Origin: Adiantum capillus-veneris
Lineage: Eukaryota > Streptophyta > Polypodiopsida > Polypodiales > Pteridaceae
Direction: 5' to 3'
Length of the DNA: 64,000 nt
Assembly (NCBI GenBank): GCA_014529385.2
Contig: CM043944.1
Location: forward strand, 80,694,384-80,758,383
The stretch's first letter is position 1. Each line of letters begins with the position of its first letter. Positions 23,509 through 35,489 of the stretch are shown here, piece after piece. The position numbers and the translations under genes are program-made. Under the pieces are notes generated by a model, which worked only from the letters and a program-made list of their open reading frames with translations, was not told where the DNA came from and did not search any database.

Positions 23509-23838
23509 TGATAGCCGGTTTTAGAAAATCAAAAAAAGAAGAAGAAAAAAACCGCTTCTTTTCCCCTCTGTCCTCATGGCCTCTAGCACCTTGAAAAGAA
23601 AAAAAGAAAATCAAAAAAAGAAGAAGAAAAAAACCGCCCTCATGGCCTCATGGCACCTTGAAAAGAAGGTTGCACGACCTTCGGCCATGGGTACTAACCC
23701 CAAAGGGGAGCCTTATAAAAAAAAACGTTTTTTTTCCATAGCAAGCAGGGCCACCACCTTCTCCTCCTTGCGCTCGCAACGGGGCCACCACCTTCCCCCT
23801 CCCCCCCTTGCTTGGTGCCACCACCCTAGGCCACCACT

Positions 23839-23901
<63 letters not shown>

Positions 23902-23932
23902 GGCTCAGCTGGCCCGCCTCCGCCCCCCGTAC
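23509..23932 (+). repeat. 5' LTR of G, first part
   Basis: It starts TGATAGCCGGTTTT exactly like the 3' LTR at 45212, continues through TTGCACGACCTTCGG and a CT array, and stops at CCCCGTAC where element X begins. A 32-bp A/G-rich block is duplicated at 23525 and 23607. Confidence 0.85.
23843..23898. repeat. (CT)n microsatellite in the LTR of G
   Basis: CT array of about 28 units; the 3' LTR has a longer array at the same place (45575-45652). Confidence 0.95.
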
Positions 23933-24093
23933 TGAAAGGTCATAGGGAGATAGACATGCCAATAACCACCCAACCATACCTATATATAGGCCCTTGTCCC
24001 TCTGGCTCTTAGCTATATATAGCCCATGTACCGCATGTGTATCCATCGGCCCTTGGCCAGGACCGTGCCCGCCTATAGTCCTACCCTTGGCAT
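23933..24093 (-). repeat. 3' LTR of X
   Basis: 161 bp. Element-sense ends are TGTCATGCCAAGGG and CCTTTCA. It matches 32966-33129 with about a dozen differences by eye. It contains a palindromic CCTATATATAGG that could serve as a TATA region. Confidence 0.85.
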
Positions 24094-24106
24094 GACATTA
24101 CTCCCC
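24094..24106 (-). other. Polypurine tract of X
   Basis: On the minus strand GAGGGGGGAGTAA abuts the start of the 3' LTR. Confidence 0.7.
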
Positions 24107-24417
24107 CCTCGGAGAAGCGTTTTTGTCCGCGAAAACAAAAGTGGTAGGATCTTCATAAGAACACTAATGTTTTCCAGAGTGGTATCCTTCATGGATCCAA
24201 CTATTTGTTTGACCAAAACACGGTACAATAGGAGGTTCAATGAAATCAAGAATAACATCGTGATTTTGCACATTGTTGTCCTTTTGGAACCATCTAGTGT
24301 GTAGAATCCATTTAGAATGCACATGAGCATGCTTAAACGAGTTATCACAACAAAGATGTACCTGTAACTTGCTGACGTAACTCATCGGTTTAGTTTAAGT
24401 CCTTGACTTGTTCTCAA

Positions 24418-25860
24418 ATTTCATCAGTGAACAACTCCACCATAACTAGTGTTCAAGGTTGAGAACCTGATTTAAACATGAAGAGACTAAACCTAATTGC
24501 AAACATGCTTTATTTGATGGTAAGCAAACTCCAAGTAGAGCAATAAATGCTTATTAATTGGATTGCTTGGTGCTAATGTACGCACTTTGCATATCCTTTA
24601 GCACAAGATTACACTTTGTAATTTGCCTATCCCCTTGGATAACTGACAGTACTGAGGCGTGTTTCCCCCACGGTTTACAGACAGGCTTTCCAGATGACTG
24701 GGAATCAACAATGTCCAGAATAACCATCGTGGTTAACTTGAAAAATCCACAAGCACCCAAACCGAGCCATGACCTCTGTTGGTGATTGGTAGACCCATAC
24801 TCTCATAGAGATACTGCACATAGAGTGCAAAATGCTTCATAAGCAACAACTTGATGAATACGCATGCCATTCCAAAACAGCTTTTGCTAAACACTAGGGC
24901 CCATAACACCTAGTGTGCATGCATTTAGCAAAAAACAGATCTGAACACCTGGATATCCATGATCCTCCTTGCCAATACTTACGGCGAATGTGATGTGCCT
25001 AGCACCCAGTAAAGAGGAATGTAAATAGTTCTGAAAAGAAACTAAATACTTTCAGTTACAAGCATTTTCAAGCCTTGCTGAAATGTTTGAACCATAATAG
25101 AAGGTGAAACATTAATCACTTCTAGGGACAAACAATGAAACTTTTTCATTAACAACTCAGAGCCTTGCTATATGTATAAACAACCATCTGTAATATTGTT
25201 TAGCAGTACTTGTACCTGAATAAGTCATTCTAAGTATCCAATAATTTTTGGCTACCGAAATTGCTCCCGATACGTCGTGCTGAAAATGGTCTAGAAAACA
25301 GATTTGACCAGCATCTAGGGACTTTGTCGTGACACATACTTGAAATAGTGGGCGCCAGTGTCAGTCCCAGAGACTCATATTCACCACGTGTGGAATATGT
25401 CTCAACTAAGGATGTGTGAAAAAAAAGACCATCCGACAAGTACAAGATGTACTTGTGTATGGAGGTAACTGCAAGCACTCTACGACTGGAGTGAGAGGGA
25501 CCCTCATTAGCCTTGCTCCACACTGGCTAAACCGAACTCCTTGAGTTCCTAGACCATGTTGCATCCCATGTGACAACATGTGCCAAGTAAAACCTTACAA
25601 GTAGGTTCAAAACTGTGTAATGCAAAAAACGTATTTTGGACACAACGATCCAAAAGTCTTGGCTTTTACGTGACCTTGTCATCTTGCTGAAGAGCAAAAA
25701 TGGATGAAAACATAGAAGTTTCTGCATCCTACTTGGAAAAGCAAACAAAGAAACATAAAACCAAATCAGATGCGTACCTGGAGGGTGAACATGGTGTTCA
25801 CGTATTTGTAGTGAAAGGCAGCTAGCCAAACTTCTCGCCTGCAAAGGCCTAGGAACACTA
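24418..25860. repeat. Dispersed repeat R, copy 2 (inside X)
   Basis: Collinear with 20704-22130, with many substitutions and small indels. It includes an insertion absent from copy 1 near 24640-24700. Both copies keep a minus-strand frame (…VPRC.SN..SRPFSA) but copy 1 has a stop in it. Confidence 0.65.
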
Positions 25861-26619
25861 ATTGAAAATTAGTGAAATGCAACTAGTATCGCACGTGTAA
25901 CCTTTGGGTGTTGCCTTTGCAATATAGACCCCTTGGTTAAAAAAACATTGTCAAACCCCTTGGTTAAATGTTGCATGAAAATGGTTGAACGAGCAGCGGC
26001 CCTTGGCCTTGTTCGTGACCCCCGTTGGGTTTGCCCTTGGCATTTTATTACTTTTGAAGTTGAAATATTTTCCCTACCCCTTGGCAGTTTGTGGACTTCT
26101 TTCCTTGAAACTGCAAGTGTGAAGGTTCTAAGAATAGACCATCAACGCTTACTAAGCGATTTAGTAATCACGTGCTGGGTCTTACCCCAAATTATACTCA
26201 TATAAGCACTCTTAGTGCTAATAGGATCTCTACTGAAATTGGAGTCGTATGCACAAGTAGATCTTTGTCACACCCAAAAATCCATAATGTGGGGTTTTTG
26301 TGTGCATTCGTACAGTCTAAAATGCTAGCGTCATCCTTACACCATGGTAGAGATAAGCCTGTACGAGTTTAAGACGTTCAAAAACTCGATGTGACGTGCA
26401 CACATGAAGTGTGGAATGCAAAAATAATGTCCAGAAAATGACTAATCACAAGACCCTTGCTTGTCCATTTGCAAACAGATGACTCTTGGCCATTCCAAAA
26501 TAGGTGGAATAGATGGCCTGTAGCCCTTCCTGTTGGCTTTGTAGCCCTTCTTGTTGGCTTGTAGCCCTTCCTGTTATTACCGTATTGTCATAGAAATATT
26601 TCAAGAAAGTCATGAAATA

Positions 26620-26661
26620 TTTCCATAAAATCATGCCTAGTTTACCTTTCCCGCATAGAAG

Positions 26662-26735
<74 letters not shown>

Positions 26736-26850
26736 CCGAGTTGAGGAAAACCCCTTATGCAAATGTTGTGTATGTCCCGTGCAGACCATGTCTGTGGTGT
26801 AGCTTAGCCTATAAGCATACAAGTACGCGCCCTTGTAGAGGAGTCTTACA
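26620..26850. repeat. Dispersed repeat R, fragment (inside X)
   Basis: Matches 22120-22310 (AAATCATGCCTAGTTTACCTTT and GACCATGTCTGTGG), interrupted by a long GA array that is absent from copy 1, where only a few GA units stand at the same position. Confidence 0.6.
26665..26732. repeat. (GA)n microsatellite
   Basis: 34 GA units. The orthologous spot in repeat R copy 1 (about 22160) has only GAGAGA, so the array expanded here. Confidence 0.95.
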
Positions 26851-27775
26851 AGATGGCAAGCGATTTTTTTCGAGCAATGAAAAAAACGAGTGATTCCCTC
26901 AATAAAGTTTATTGCCTAGCTTTCTCTGGATCTTCAACCACTGAACCCAACCCAATGCCTATACTCTCACTCTCATCAACATGATAATAATTAGAGTCAT
27001 CACAATCTTTGGTGACAGACAATGAACTAACTTGATCATTGCAGAGAGATTATGAGTAAAATAAGCCCTTCCCCATCTTCAAGAACCACGATCAATTGTA
27101 GGACTACATATTTATATGCCATAATGGTTTCAATATTTAATTTTCATTGCTAATAAAACACAAAATTTTCTTCACTTAAACTACACTAAAATTTTCAATG
27201 AATGTATTAAACTTGATCTAGCTCATTTAAATACTAGCTACATATTGGCTCAACATGTAAATAACTCTTTAGTATCAAATATACCCCCCCCCCCCCCTCG
27301 CAGCTCCTTCTTTCTTATTCTTCTCACCCCTACACCTTACTATAAGCATCTTCCTTGCCTGCTTCTAGACCACATCCACAAGCGCTCATAACCCCTCCTA
27401 CGATGAGGATCTGAATGTGCCGCCAAGCTCTTTAGTCTAACAATGATTTTGACTAAATGTTGCAGCTCCTCTATGCCTGCAAAGAAGGTTGAATGGCTAT
27501 TGTCGTGGCATTGTTATCTCATAGTTCACAACTACATTCTGCCATCATTTCCTCCTATGCCCTCAATCTCTCCGCCTCCCCCCTCATGACCCTCAATCTG
27601 TTCATCATTCACTAAGACCACATGACCCTCAATCTTCATCTTGTATAAGCCTTGAAAGTAATATGTGGAGGTGATTGCATTTGTACTGAAAGAGCTGCAT
27701 GTTCTTGCCAAAAGAGCTACTTAAGGCTCTTGGCATAGGGCTTGAAGATGGGCCACACAGCACCCAGGGATTGCC

Positions 27776-27779
<4 letters not shown>

Positions 27780-27820
<41 letters not shown>
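27780..27820. repeat. (GA)n microsatellite
   Basis: About 20 GA units inside X. A poly-C run of ~14 lies upstream at about 27284. Confidence 0.95.
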
Positions 27821-27822
<2 letters not shown>

Positions 27823-28473
27823 TCGTACATTTTTTACATGGATGTATGAAGTGGTAGTGCCACATGCAGATGCATTTTTGGCATGGATGTATGAAGTGTC
27901 AATGCCACATGTAGATGGATCTAAATACATTTGGTTTCAGTAAGAAGTGAGAGGATATGCTGAGATTCCATTGATGAAAACATTTTGTAAAAATCATAAA
28001 TAATTAACAAACTAATTAAAGTTATGCAATGTGTATGTAAAAAGATGTTTTGTTTTTTATAAATAAAATGGCCTTTAGTAGGCCTTCCTATGACCTTCGT
28101 GAAACCACTCCAAAACATTCTGCACCGGTGCAAACTGGTTATAACATGGGATAGTGCCTACTTCATCGACGATGGATTCGAACGCTATGCTCTATAATAT
28201 ATATATTTTAAATATAAAACTGACAAGTCATTAAAACAGGATCACATATACATTAAAAAAAATAGCTCTTGGTTGTGTTGGAGAGGACAACTACAAGAAA
28301 CGTGAACCCTTTCGGCTTCTGCAACATGCTTGGGAGACTTTTTTTTTAATATAAAATAAATGTTGGGAGAAATACGACATCACAATAATGTGCATTGCTC
28401 AAATTGGATCTAGAGATCCATGAATAAATAATAGGAATTTGCTGGCTGGCGAAAGATATATTGCGCATGAGCA

Positions 28474-28523
28474 AAACCTGCTCGAACCAGTCCGCGCCGG
28501 TGCGGACTGGTTTCGACAGGTTT
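28474..28523. repeat. Strong imperfect palindrome
   Basis: Arms AACCAGTCCGC (28485-28495) and GCGGACTGGTT (28502-28512) pair perfectly around the 6-nt loop GCCGGT. AAACCTG...CAGGTTT extends the stem to ~22 bp with few mismatches. A weaker relative with core TGCACCGGTGCA is at 28121-28132. Confidence 0.8.
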
Positions 28524-28929
28524 CAGAAGGGAGCTTTGCATAGAAAAATGGGGATGATCAAAGAGCTAAGAGAATCAGGTGGTCTACACAGAGTGAAGAT
28601 CTCAGCCGGTTGCGAAGCCTAGCTGCTTGTCTGCGGAATTCATGCTAGCACACCTGGCTGCGTGCTGGGAGCGTCACAAAGCAGAGATGGGATGAGAGCT
28701 CTGATCCTTTGAGCTGCGCTGAGTTGGGATGGTCTCATCGGGGCCGACATGATCCGGGCATTCACATTGTGAGTACTTAGGAAAGCAGGTGAAGAAGCTG
28801 ACGACACGCGTTTTGATCATGGATCCACAATTGCAAGGAGCTCATTTGCAATTTCACGTAAGATGCATTGATCACCAGCATCCTCAATTTGTCTCGCCTG
28901 TATGAGCACACCATGGCAGAGCCTCTACA

Positions 28930-29225
28930 CGGTTGGCTGAGTGAAAATTGGAGGCGGTTCATGCGAAGCTGCAGGAGGCCGAGCAGAAGGCTGGTGGGTC
29001 TTCAAACAGGTGCCCCATGTCCTCATTCTCCACCATCCAAAGCAAATGTTCAAACAGAACGACCTCGCATGCCTGTTTACAGCCAAGCGCATGCAGGAGC
29101 TAGAGTATGTCGGACAACAGGAGGTGGCCAGGTTGGTACAGAGGCTACAGGATGGCTACGCCTTGCTCACAGGGGTATTGGCATTCAAGAATGAAGAATT
29201 GAATAAGAAGTTGTTGGGAACGCTG
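28930..29225 (+). pseudogene. Unassigned coding-like fragment, weakly P450-like
   Basis: A plus-strand frame contains LFTAKRMQELEYVGQQEVARLVQRL. The pattern recalls the ELFTAKRxxxxxxVRxEEV region after helix C in plant cytochrome P450s (family knowledge, from memory). The WRxxRK motif expected just upstream and the rest of a P450 are missing. It lies inside X, so it could be a captured gene fragment or chance. Confidence 0.25.
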
Positions 29226-30579
29226 CTCTTTCCTCTCATTTTTTGCCCTTCCTCCTCCTGGCCCTTCACTCCTCCCACAGTTCCATTCTTCACCCTCTCT
29301 CACCACATCTACACCATTTGCACCACCCTCATCGACCTAAACAAATGTCCCATCTGTAACATTATAGGGCCTTTCCTAGACCCTCCAAAAGGTCCTATTT
29401 TGATAGTGTTCCCTTTAATGAAAATGGTAACCTCATAGGCCTCCTGAACATGCCGCCGAGATGAGAACTACTACTAGTTGAACCACCCTCCAGAAGGGCC
29501 TCTCACCTTCAAAATTACAGATTGCCTTTTCAATCCCAACTTTTTGAATTGAAGGCAATGCACGCACTGAAAAGCAATCGGGTGCCAACCTGTTTATACT
29601 CGTTGTAGTCATTGAAAATGAGTGGTATAGGGTTGTGCTATTGATTTCAGAAGGCCTTCCAATTTGACAGGTCAATCGAGCAAGATGATAAGACTTGATG
29701 AGAGACAAAGCGATGGGTAGACACAAAGTGAGATGGGAGAAGCATTGCTTTTGAGATTCCACCCAATGTGATAACTCAAGCATGTATAGTATGGAACAAA
29801 GATTTGATAGTTCATAGCTCTTCTGCAAACACCCCCTTTTGGTTTTCTTGATATCGTTACTCCATGAGTCTGATAAGCATTGAGTGCAGCAAATTCTAGA
29901 AACTCGTCAAAAAAGCAAAGGGTATTACATCTCTATCGGTCTTGAATCAATGTTAAAACTCAAGTGTAAGAGTCCCCTAAGTGCATAGTGTTCTTTTCCT
30001 TGGTCAACTGGGCTAATGCCAATGGGCCCTAAAAGTGGAGTGGACTTGGCTAACCGTATGCATCTTGGAGGAAAGATGCATTATATGTGGGTGCATTTTG
30101 AGCATGTGCATCGAATGGAAGGATGGCTGACTATATTGTTAGCCCATATTTATGATCCTTACATTTGAGAGTTTTTAACTTTGCCTATCTCTAAGTTTAC
30201 AGTGGAGAATAGACATGCTCATATCGAGTTTTGGGATATGCTTAACAAGATATGCATAGACTTGGTAGGTACTCGAGTGGCATCATAGAATTGCTGGAAG
30301 CTTGTTAGTTCTAGCTTTTTTTGGTATTTTTGATGCATTTATAATTAATTACTTTATATGTACTTGTGTGACTTGGGATTTTGTTCGGGTCTCAACATCT
30401 AAGGTGGTTAGAGATTTTGAAGCCTCCACTGCTTTGTGGTAATCTTAGATGTACAATGACATGCTTATTTTCTTCAATATACCTTGCGCTTGCATCAATT
30501 TGTCAAGGGTGTTGCTAAAAAATTGGCTTCGATCGATTTTCTTTGCTCGTTGATTGGAAAGACCCTTGTAGAGAAAGGC

Positions 30580-31500
30580 TTAGCTTATCCTATAAGCGGC
30601 CAGTTGTGTACTTGTACCACGCCCTTGTAGAGAGAAGTGCTATAAATCACATCGTGACGCACTTACCGTATATGTGATCGTGGGGTGCATATGTATGGCA
30701 CGTTGCCTGTGAATAAACTTAAAAACAAAATATTTTCAAACATCAATAGCTGAGCTGGTCCGTGCCTAGTGATATAGCGGAAGCGTATAAAATGATGGGT
30801 GTTGTACGGCCATCGTACTAGTATGCCATGCATACCAAACTGAAATAGAATAATAAGCCCTTGGCTGCAATGACAGTCTCAACCATGTGAGCCCTTGGTA
30901 TACGTGTCGTGCACGATTACGCTAGCATGGATACATCATAGTGCACCGTTGTGTAGACTGTGAGCTTATGTCCATATAGGGCCAAAGATGTGTGCCAGTA
31001 GTAGTCAATCGGGCACATAAGAGAAGCCCTGCTTCTCATGAAGACCAGCAAGGCACTGTGTTTTGTACAATGGCTTCTTATGGAGTCTGCCCAAGCACTT
31101 TGCTTTGCACAGCAGAGAGATTTTTTTTTTCAAAATGAAAAGTAAAACATAAATAGTCATAACTTGAAGATGACTAACCTTGTCATCCACGTGTGGGTAG
31201 TTGTCTGGTAGTGCGCTCGAATCTGGCTCATAGCCATATATGCGAATAACTTGAGAGCTGGTGGATGTCCCGCACTTGCCTTCTTGGCTTGGTTTAATCC
31301 GATATCTATTGAGAGAACATGCAAAGACTCCCAAGTGTATATGCTGATAGCATATTCCAAACGTCGAAAACTGATATGCCGTATGTCGTAAGGGAAAGCC
31401 TTGCTCACGAGAAGTCTATTAATAAGATGAGACAAAATTGATACTGAACGCTCATAGAAAATAGGTACGCTTTGTGACACACATGTGTCCAAGTAGAGAA
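30580..31500. repeat. Dispersed repeat R, copy 3 (inside X)
   Basis: Collinear with about 22250-23100. Landmarks are GGAAGCGTATA..ATGATGGGTGTTGT, CTCAACCATGTGAGCC, and on the minus strand DVWNMLSAY and GYEPDSSALP ending at the splice-donor-like AAG|GTTAGT. Stops interrupt the frame. Confidence 0.65.
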
Positions 31501-32810
31501 CGTCGACTGTGTCAAAAGTTCATAGAGAATCGGCCTTGCCGAATCGTGCACTGTATTGAGAATCGTGATACTGCCCAGTATTGATAGAGATAGCATCTAC
31601 AACTGAGCTATCAAGTGTCACCTATTGCCAAACTCCACTTGATTAAAGCAACATAGTTGGCATTGTAGAATGTCCTATGTTGCCCAATATTAATGGTAGG
31701 TACTATATAGCTGGAATGTACCATATTAACCAGTTTTGGCGGCCGAATTATTAGAATTAAACCAATAATCTGCCTTTTCGATTACCTTTGTCGCGTCTCT
31801 ATTTGAGCCTTGCTCCCTCGGCCAAAGTACGATAATGACCAACTGAAGTGAACATAATGTATTGACCATGGTCATAGTTGAGCTGTAGGTAAGCTCTCTG
31901 GGTACCATGACGGTGAGCACCCTAATTATATAACCTTGCAGGGCAAGCTGATACATAAAGCTATGAAAATCACAAGAATAGGAAAACTCAAACCTTATAT
32001 GGTCCTGGTCGTTGCTGCAGGTATAAGGGTCGCAAAAGCGTCCTTCATGCATGGCCATGATGCTAGATGATCACCATGCCATGCATAGCGTTAACATGTG
32101 GTTGATGCTCAATTGCCTACCGTACCTTATATGGTCCTTTTGCACCACGAGTGCATGCAGGCCTAAAGGCCGTCACAATCCGTGTTTGACGTCGTGCATG
32201 AGTCGAGATGTAAATTACAAATGTATGCACATCCTGCGTAAGAACTGCACGCAAAAGGTAATGCTCGTCTGCAGTTGATGAAGATGAAGTCCCAGGATGA
32301 ATCGGGGGCAATAATGATGCTTTGAATGCTCACAAACAATTGCTCCCAGCACTCTGCATGAAGTGTGCCTCTTAGAAGGGGGAAAATTGGATGCCCTAGT
32401 AAAAAATCATAACGAAATAATTTTTTTATAAAAATGGCAGCTTACTGTGAGCGATGGCGGACAACTGCGTCGTATGTCGTGGAGGAAATCTCACCCACTG
32501 CGGTGCTCGCCCAGCCGCGGCCCTATGTCGGGAGTTGATGATCTCCTCCTTGCGCTCCCATTGAGTCCGCTTGCGCGAGCGGTTTGGTGGAGGTTGAGAG
32601 CTTTACTCCCTCCCCGCCACAAGAGGCCTTACACATGGGGCTCCTTGGCCAACAGTCTTTCTCCGCCTGTCGAGCTCTATTGCCCACGGTTCTCCTTCCC
32701 GCCTTTTGCATGCCTTCATGCAAGAAGAGATACCACGCCCCTTTGCTTCCATGGAACCTTGACAATCAAGCCCAAGCAAGAACAACGATCCATGCCAAGG
32801 AAAATCGCGG
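31501..32810. other. 5' internal region of X, no recognised gene
   Basis: No retroviral domain is recognised on either strand. Short frames here are unassigned, and those near 32.8 kb derive from the GA array. Confidence 0.5.

Positions 32811-32907
<97 letters not shown>
32811..32907. repeat. (GA)n microsatellite in the X leader
   Basis: About 47 GA units, directly downstream of the X primer site in element sense. The second X copy has the same arrangement at 48290-48376. Confidence 0.95.
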
Positions 32908-32909
<2 letters not shown>

Positions 32910-32951
32910 GAGACCTTGCTTCTTCCCTCCTCCCGGGATCCCCTCTCCCCT

Positions 32952-32964
32952 GGATCTGATACCA
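32952..32964 (-). other. Primer binding site of X
   Basis: On the minus strand TGGTATCAGATCC, one base after the 5' LTR. Ten bases match the tRNA-iMet complement before it diverges. Confidence 0.7.
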
Positions 32965-32965
32965 G

Positions 32966-33129
32966 TGAAAGGGAATAGGGAGATAGACATGCCAATAGCC
33001 ACCCAACCATACCTATATATAGACCCTTGGCCCTCTGGCTCTTAGCTATTATAGCCCCTGTACCGCATGTGTATCCATCGGCCCTTGGCCAAGGCCGTGC
33101 CCTCCTATAGTCCTACCCTTGGCATGACA
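32966..33129 (-). repeat. 5' LTR of X
   Basis: 164 bp, TGTCATGCC at 33129 to CCTTTCA at 32966 in element sense. Pairs with 23933-24093. Confidence 0.85.
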
Positions 33130-33589
33130 AGTACCCCTGCTCGTCCTCTTCCCCCGCCCCATGTCACCATCCCCTCATCTCGGTCCCATGCTCTCTCGCG
33201 CCCTCTCTGGCCAACCCGCCGCCGTCACCTGGCCTTCACGGTCCCCGTCATTCACGCCACACCTTGCATCACCCTCAGGCCACGCCTTGATCCCTCGCAG
33301 GCTGCCATACGCACACCCCCCCAGACACACTCACCCTCCCTCTCTCACTCTCTTGCACCCTCTCTGGCCGTATGAGCCAAAAATGGTTGGTCTCTCTCTC
33401 TCTCCCATACACACACACACCCCGCCTCTCTTACCCTCCCCCCTCTCACTCTCTCTTGCTCTCTCAAAATATGCCAACCATTACTTACCCACACACCCAC
33501 ACACCTCACACCACCCCTCGCACTCTGCTCGTTCACTCTCTCCCTCACTCTCGCGCACCCTCATAGCCCGCCCAAACAGTAAAAACGAC

Positions 33590-33641
<52 letters not shown>

Positions 33642-34086
33642 CACACACACACACACACACACTCACAAATACATACATATACATACACTACACGCATAAA
33701 CACACGTACATAATCACATATGCACCAACAACGCACACACATGGCACGCACAAGAAGGAACGAGGAAAAGAAGATTGACATCGACACATTGACAAACGAA
33801 GGAGGATGACGTCAAAAACACATAATGGCGACAATAATCAAAGAATGATGCCGAAGGCATGCCCCAGGCGGCACCGAAATTGACGAGCATGCTATCCCAA
33901 CACACTAGTGAAGTCTGCAATTCGCCGGCATCCCATCCACGATGCACTTCCTCAATAACATCCGTAGGGTATGCCAAACTTTGTAAAAAAAATATCCCAT
34001 TTGTATATTCCACCTCTCTCTAGGTGATGGTCACAAAGGCCCACCTAGGAGAATATCATTTTTTGATTTCCCAAAACAAAGCACCA
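33130..34086 (+). repeat. 5' LTR of G, second part
   Basis: Resumes at GTACCCCTGCTCGTCC after X and matches the 3' LTR from about 45683 to 46751, including AAAGAATGATGCCGAAGGCA and the end ACAAAGCACCA. It includes CT and CA arrays at 33592-33662. It joins directly to RT sequence. Confidence 0.85.
33592..33662. repeat. (CT)n-(AC)n compound microsatellite
   Basis: CT array followed by CATACACAC repeats. The 3' LTR copy (46209-46309) has a longer AC part. Confidence 0.95.
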
Positions 34087-34093
34087 TTCTAAC

Positions 34094-34935
34094 CATACTT
34101 TGATAAGTCAATACGGGTTTTCATAGATGATTTCTGCATCTACAACTCTCGCTCCCTCCATTTGAGCAAGGTCTATGATGGCCTGGGGCTGCAAACCTTA
34201 GGTGGCCAACTTAACGTAGATAAGTATCACATTGGTGAAAGCAAGGTCACTCTTCTCGGCCATGTAATTTCAGCCAAAGGGATTGAGGCTGACTCAAGCA
34301 AGGTTCAAGCTTTAGTATCTTTGTCATCACCCACAACAGCTAAGCAATTGGTCTCTTTCCTTTAGAAGGTAAGGTATTTGAGCAGGTTCATTTACTTGCT
34401 CTCTCAAGTGGTTCTCCCTTTACAACAAGTCACCCATAGAGATGTCTTCCTATGGAGGGAAGAAAATGAGCAACAGTTCAGCGAAGTGAAACAGATCCTG
34501 GCTTCACTTCCCACCATTACACCCCCTAGATGGGACGAGCCATTTTATGTTAAACCCAGTGTAGGAAGTGATACTTGGGGCCATACTAATGCTGAAGGAC
34601 CCCAAACCTCTTTCATGCGTCCTATCTACTTCTCTAGTCGTGTCATGACCCCATCAGAAAAGGATTCACTACGATAGAGCACATGGTGCTTGCATTGATG
34701 TTTGCCACTACAAAGTTCCGCTCTTATCTATTGCCTAGACCCTTTGTAATTCTAACAATGGAAGAAGTATTTCCGTATGTAATGCAACACATGGATGTCT
34801 CATCTAGAATCTCTAAGTGGCTCGTTAGATTACAAGAGTTTGATTACACTATGCAAGTGGAGAACTCCACCAAAGCTAGTCTAGTAGGTATTCTTACTCA
34901 TCGCCACTATGAGAAGAAGCTAAAATTCAACACAG
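34094..34935 (+). pseudogene. Gypsy RT C-terminal half and first RNase H (element G)
   Basis: The frame begins inside RT with FDKSIRVFIDDFCIYNSR, which carries the catalytic IDD motif. LNVDKYHIGESKVTLLGHVIS (RT motif 6-7 region) and the thumb, LSRFIYLLSQ, follow. A conventional RNase H region then ends SSRISKWLVRLQEFDY. Stops occur at about 34363 and 34675. The N-terminal half of RT, protease and gag are deleted, because the 5' LTR ends only 8 bp earlier. Catalysis is impossible. Confidence 0.8.
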
Positions 34936-34959
34936 AAGGCAAAGGAGTGACATCAATGG

Positions 34960-35366
34960 TGGAAGTTCCTAAGCTAGAAGGAGCTCACTCTCTTTTCTTT
35001 GATGGAGCTTACAAAAGGACAGTGGACCAGGCTGCAGCTGGCATCGTCATTTTCAATGAGCAAAGGGGAAAGGTCTTCTCTATTGGGTAGCTACTACACT
35101 CCCACTCCAACAACGAAGCAGAGTACGCGGCCCTAATTCTTGGATTAGAACAATGTGTTTTGCAAGGGGTTCAATGCCTAAATGTGTTTGGCGATGCCAT
35201 GCTCTTAATAAAGCAGATAAATGGCACTTGGGTTTTTAAAAATCAGGTTTTGCTTGGCCAATTATGCCAAGTAAAGGATCTTTTAAGAAAGTTTGAAGCG
35301 GTGTAGTTATTTCATGTCCCTAGGGTAGAAAATCAAGAAGCAAATGCTCTAGCCAAGGAAAAGATA
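34960..35366 (+). pseudogene. Second (archaeal-type) RNase H domain of G
   Basis: LFFDGAYKRTVDQAAAGIVI supplies the first acidic residue, NNEAEYAALILGLE the Glu, and VFGDAMLLIKQI the second Asp; VENQEANALAKE is the C-terminal helix. Stops at about 35087 and 35304 break it. A second RNase H between RT-RNase H and integrase is characteristic of Tat-lineage plant gypsy elements (established knowledge), so G is placed there. Confidence 0.7.
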
Positions 35367-35489
35367 CAAGATGTTCCCATAGGAGCAATCAAATTGAAGC
35401 TGCTCCTCTTCTATAGTAGAGATGCTATGCCTGATATCATCATCTTCTTAGATACAGGAGAATGTCCTGAAGGGTATACCAAGGGCCAA

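Larger units (their letters stand above)
23933..33129 (-). mobile_element. Large non-autonomous LTR element X with ~160-bp LTRs
   Basis: Minus-strand element: 5' LTR 32966-33129, primer site 32952-32964, internal region ~8.9 kb, polypurine tract ending at 24094, 3' LTR 23933-24093. It interrupts the 5' LTR of G: the uninterrupted 3' LTR reads CCCCGTACCCCTGCTCG. GTAC is duplicated on both sides (CGTAC left, AGTAC right). I find no gag, protease, RT or integrase motif inside. Short LTRs are TRIM-like, yet the interior is of LARD size. Most of the interior is repeat R and microsatellites. Confidence 0.75.

Noticed and set aside
28930-29225. Complete cytochrome P450 gene
   Set aside because: Only a short LFTAKRMQELEYV-like piece; no heme-binding FxxGxRxCxG or ExxR motif anywhere nearby.
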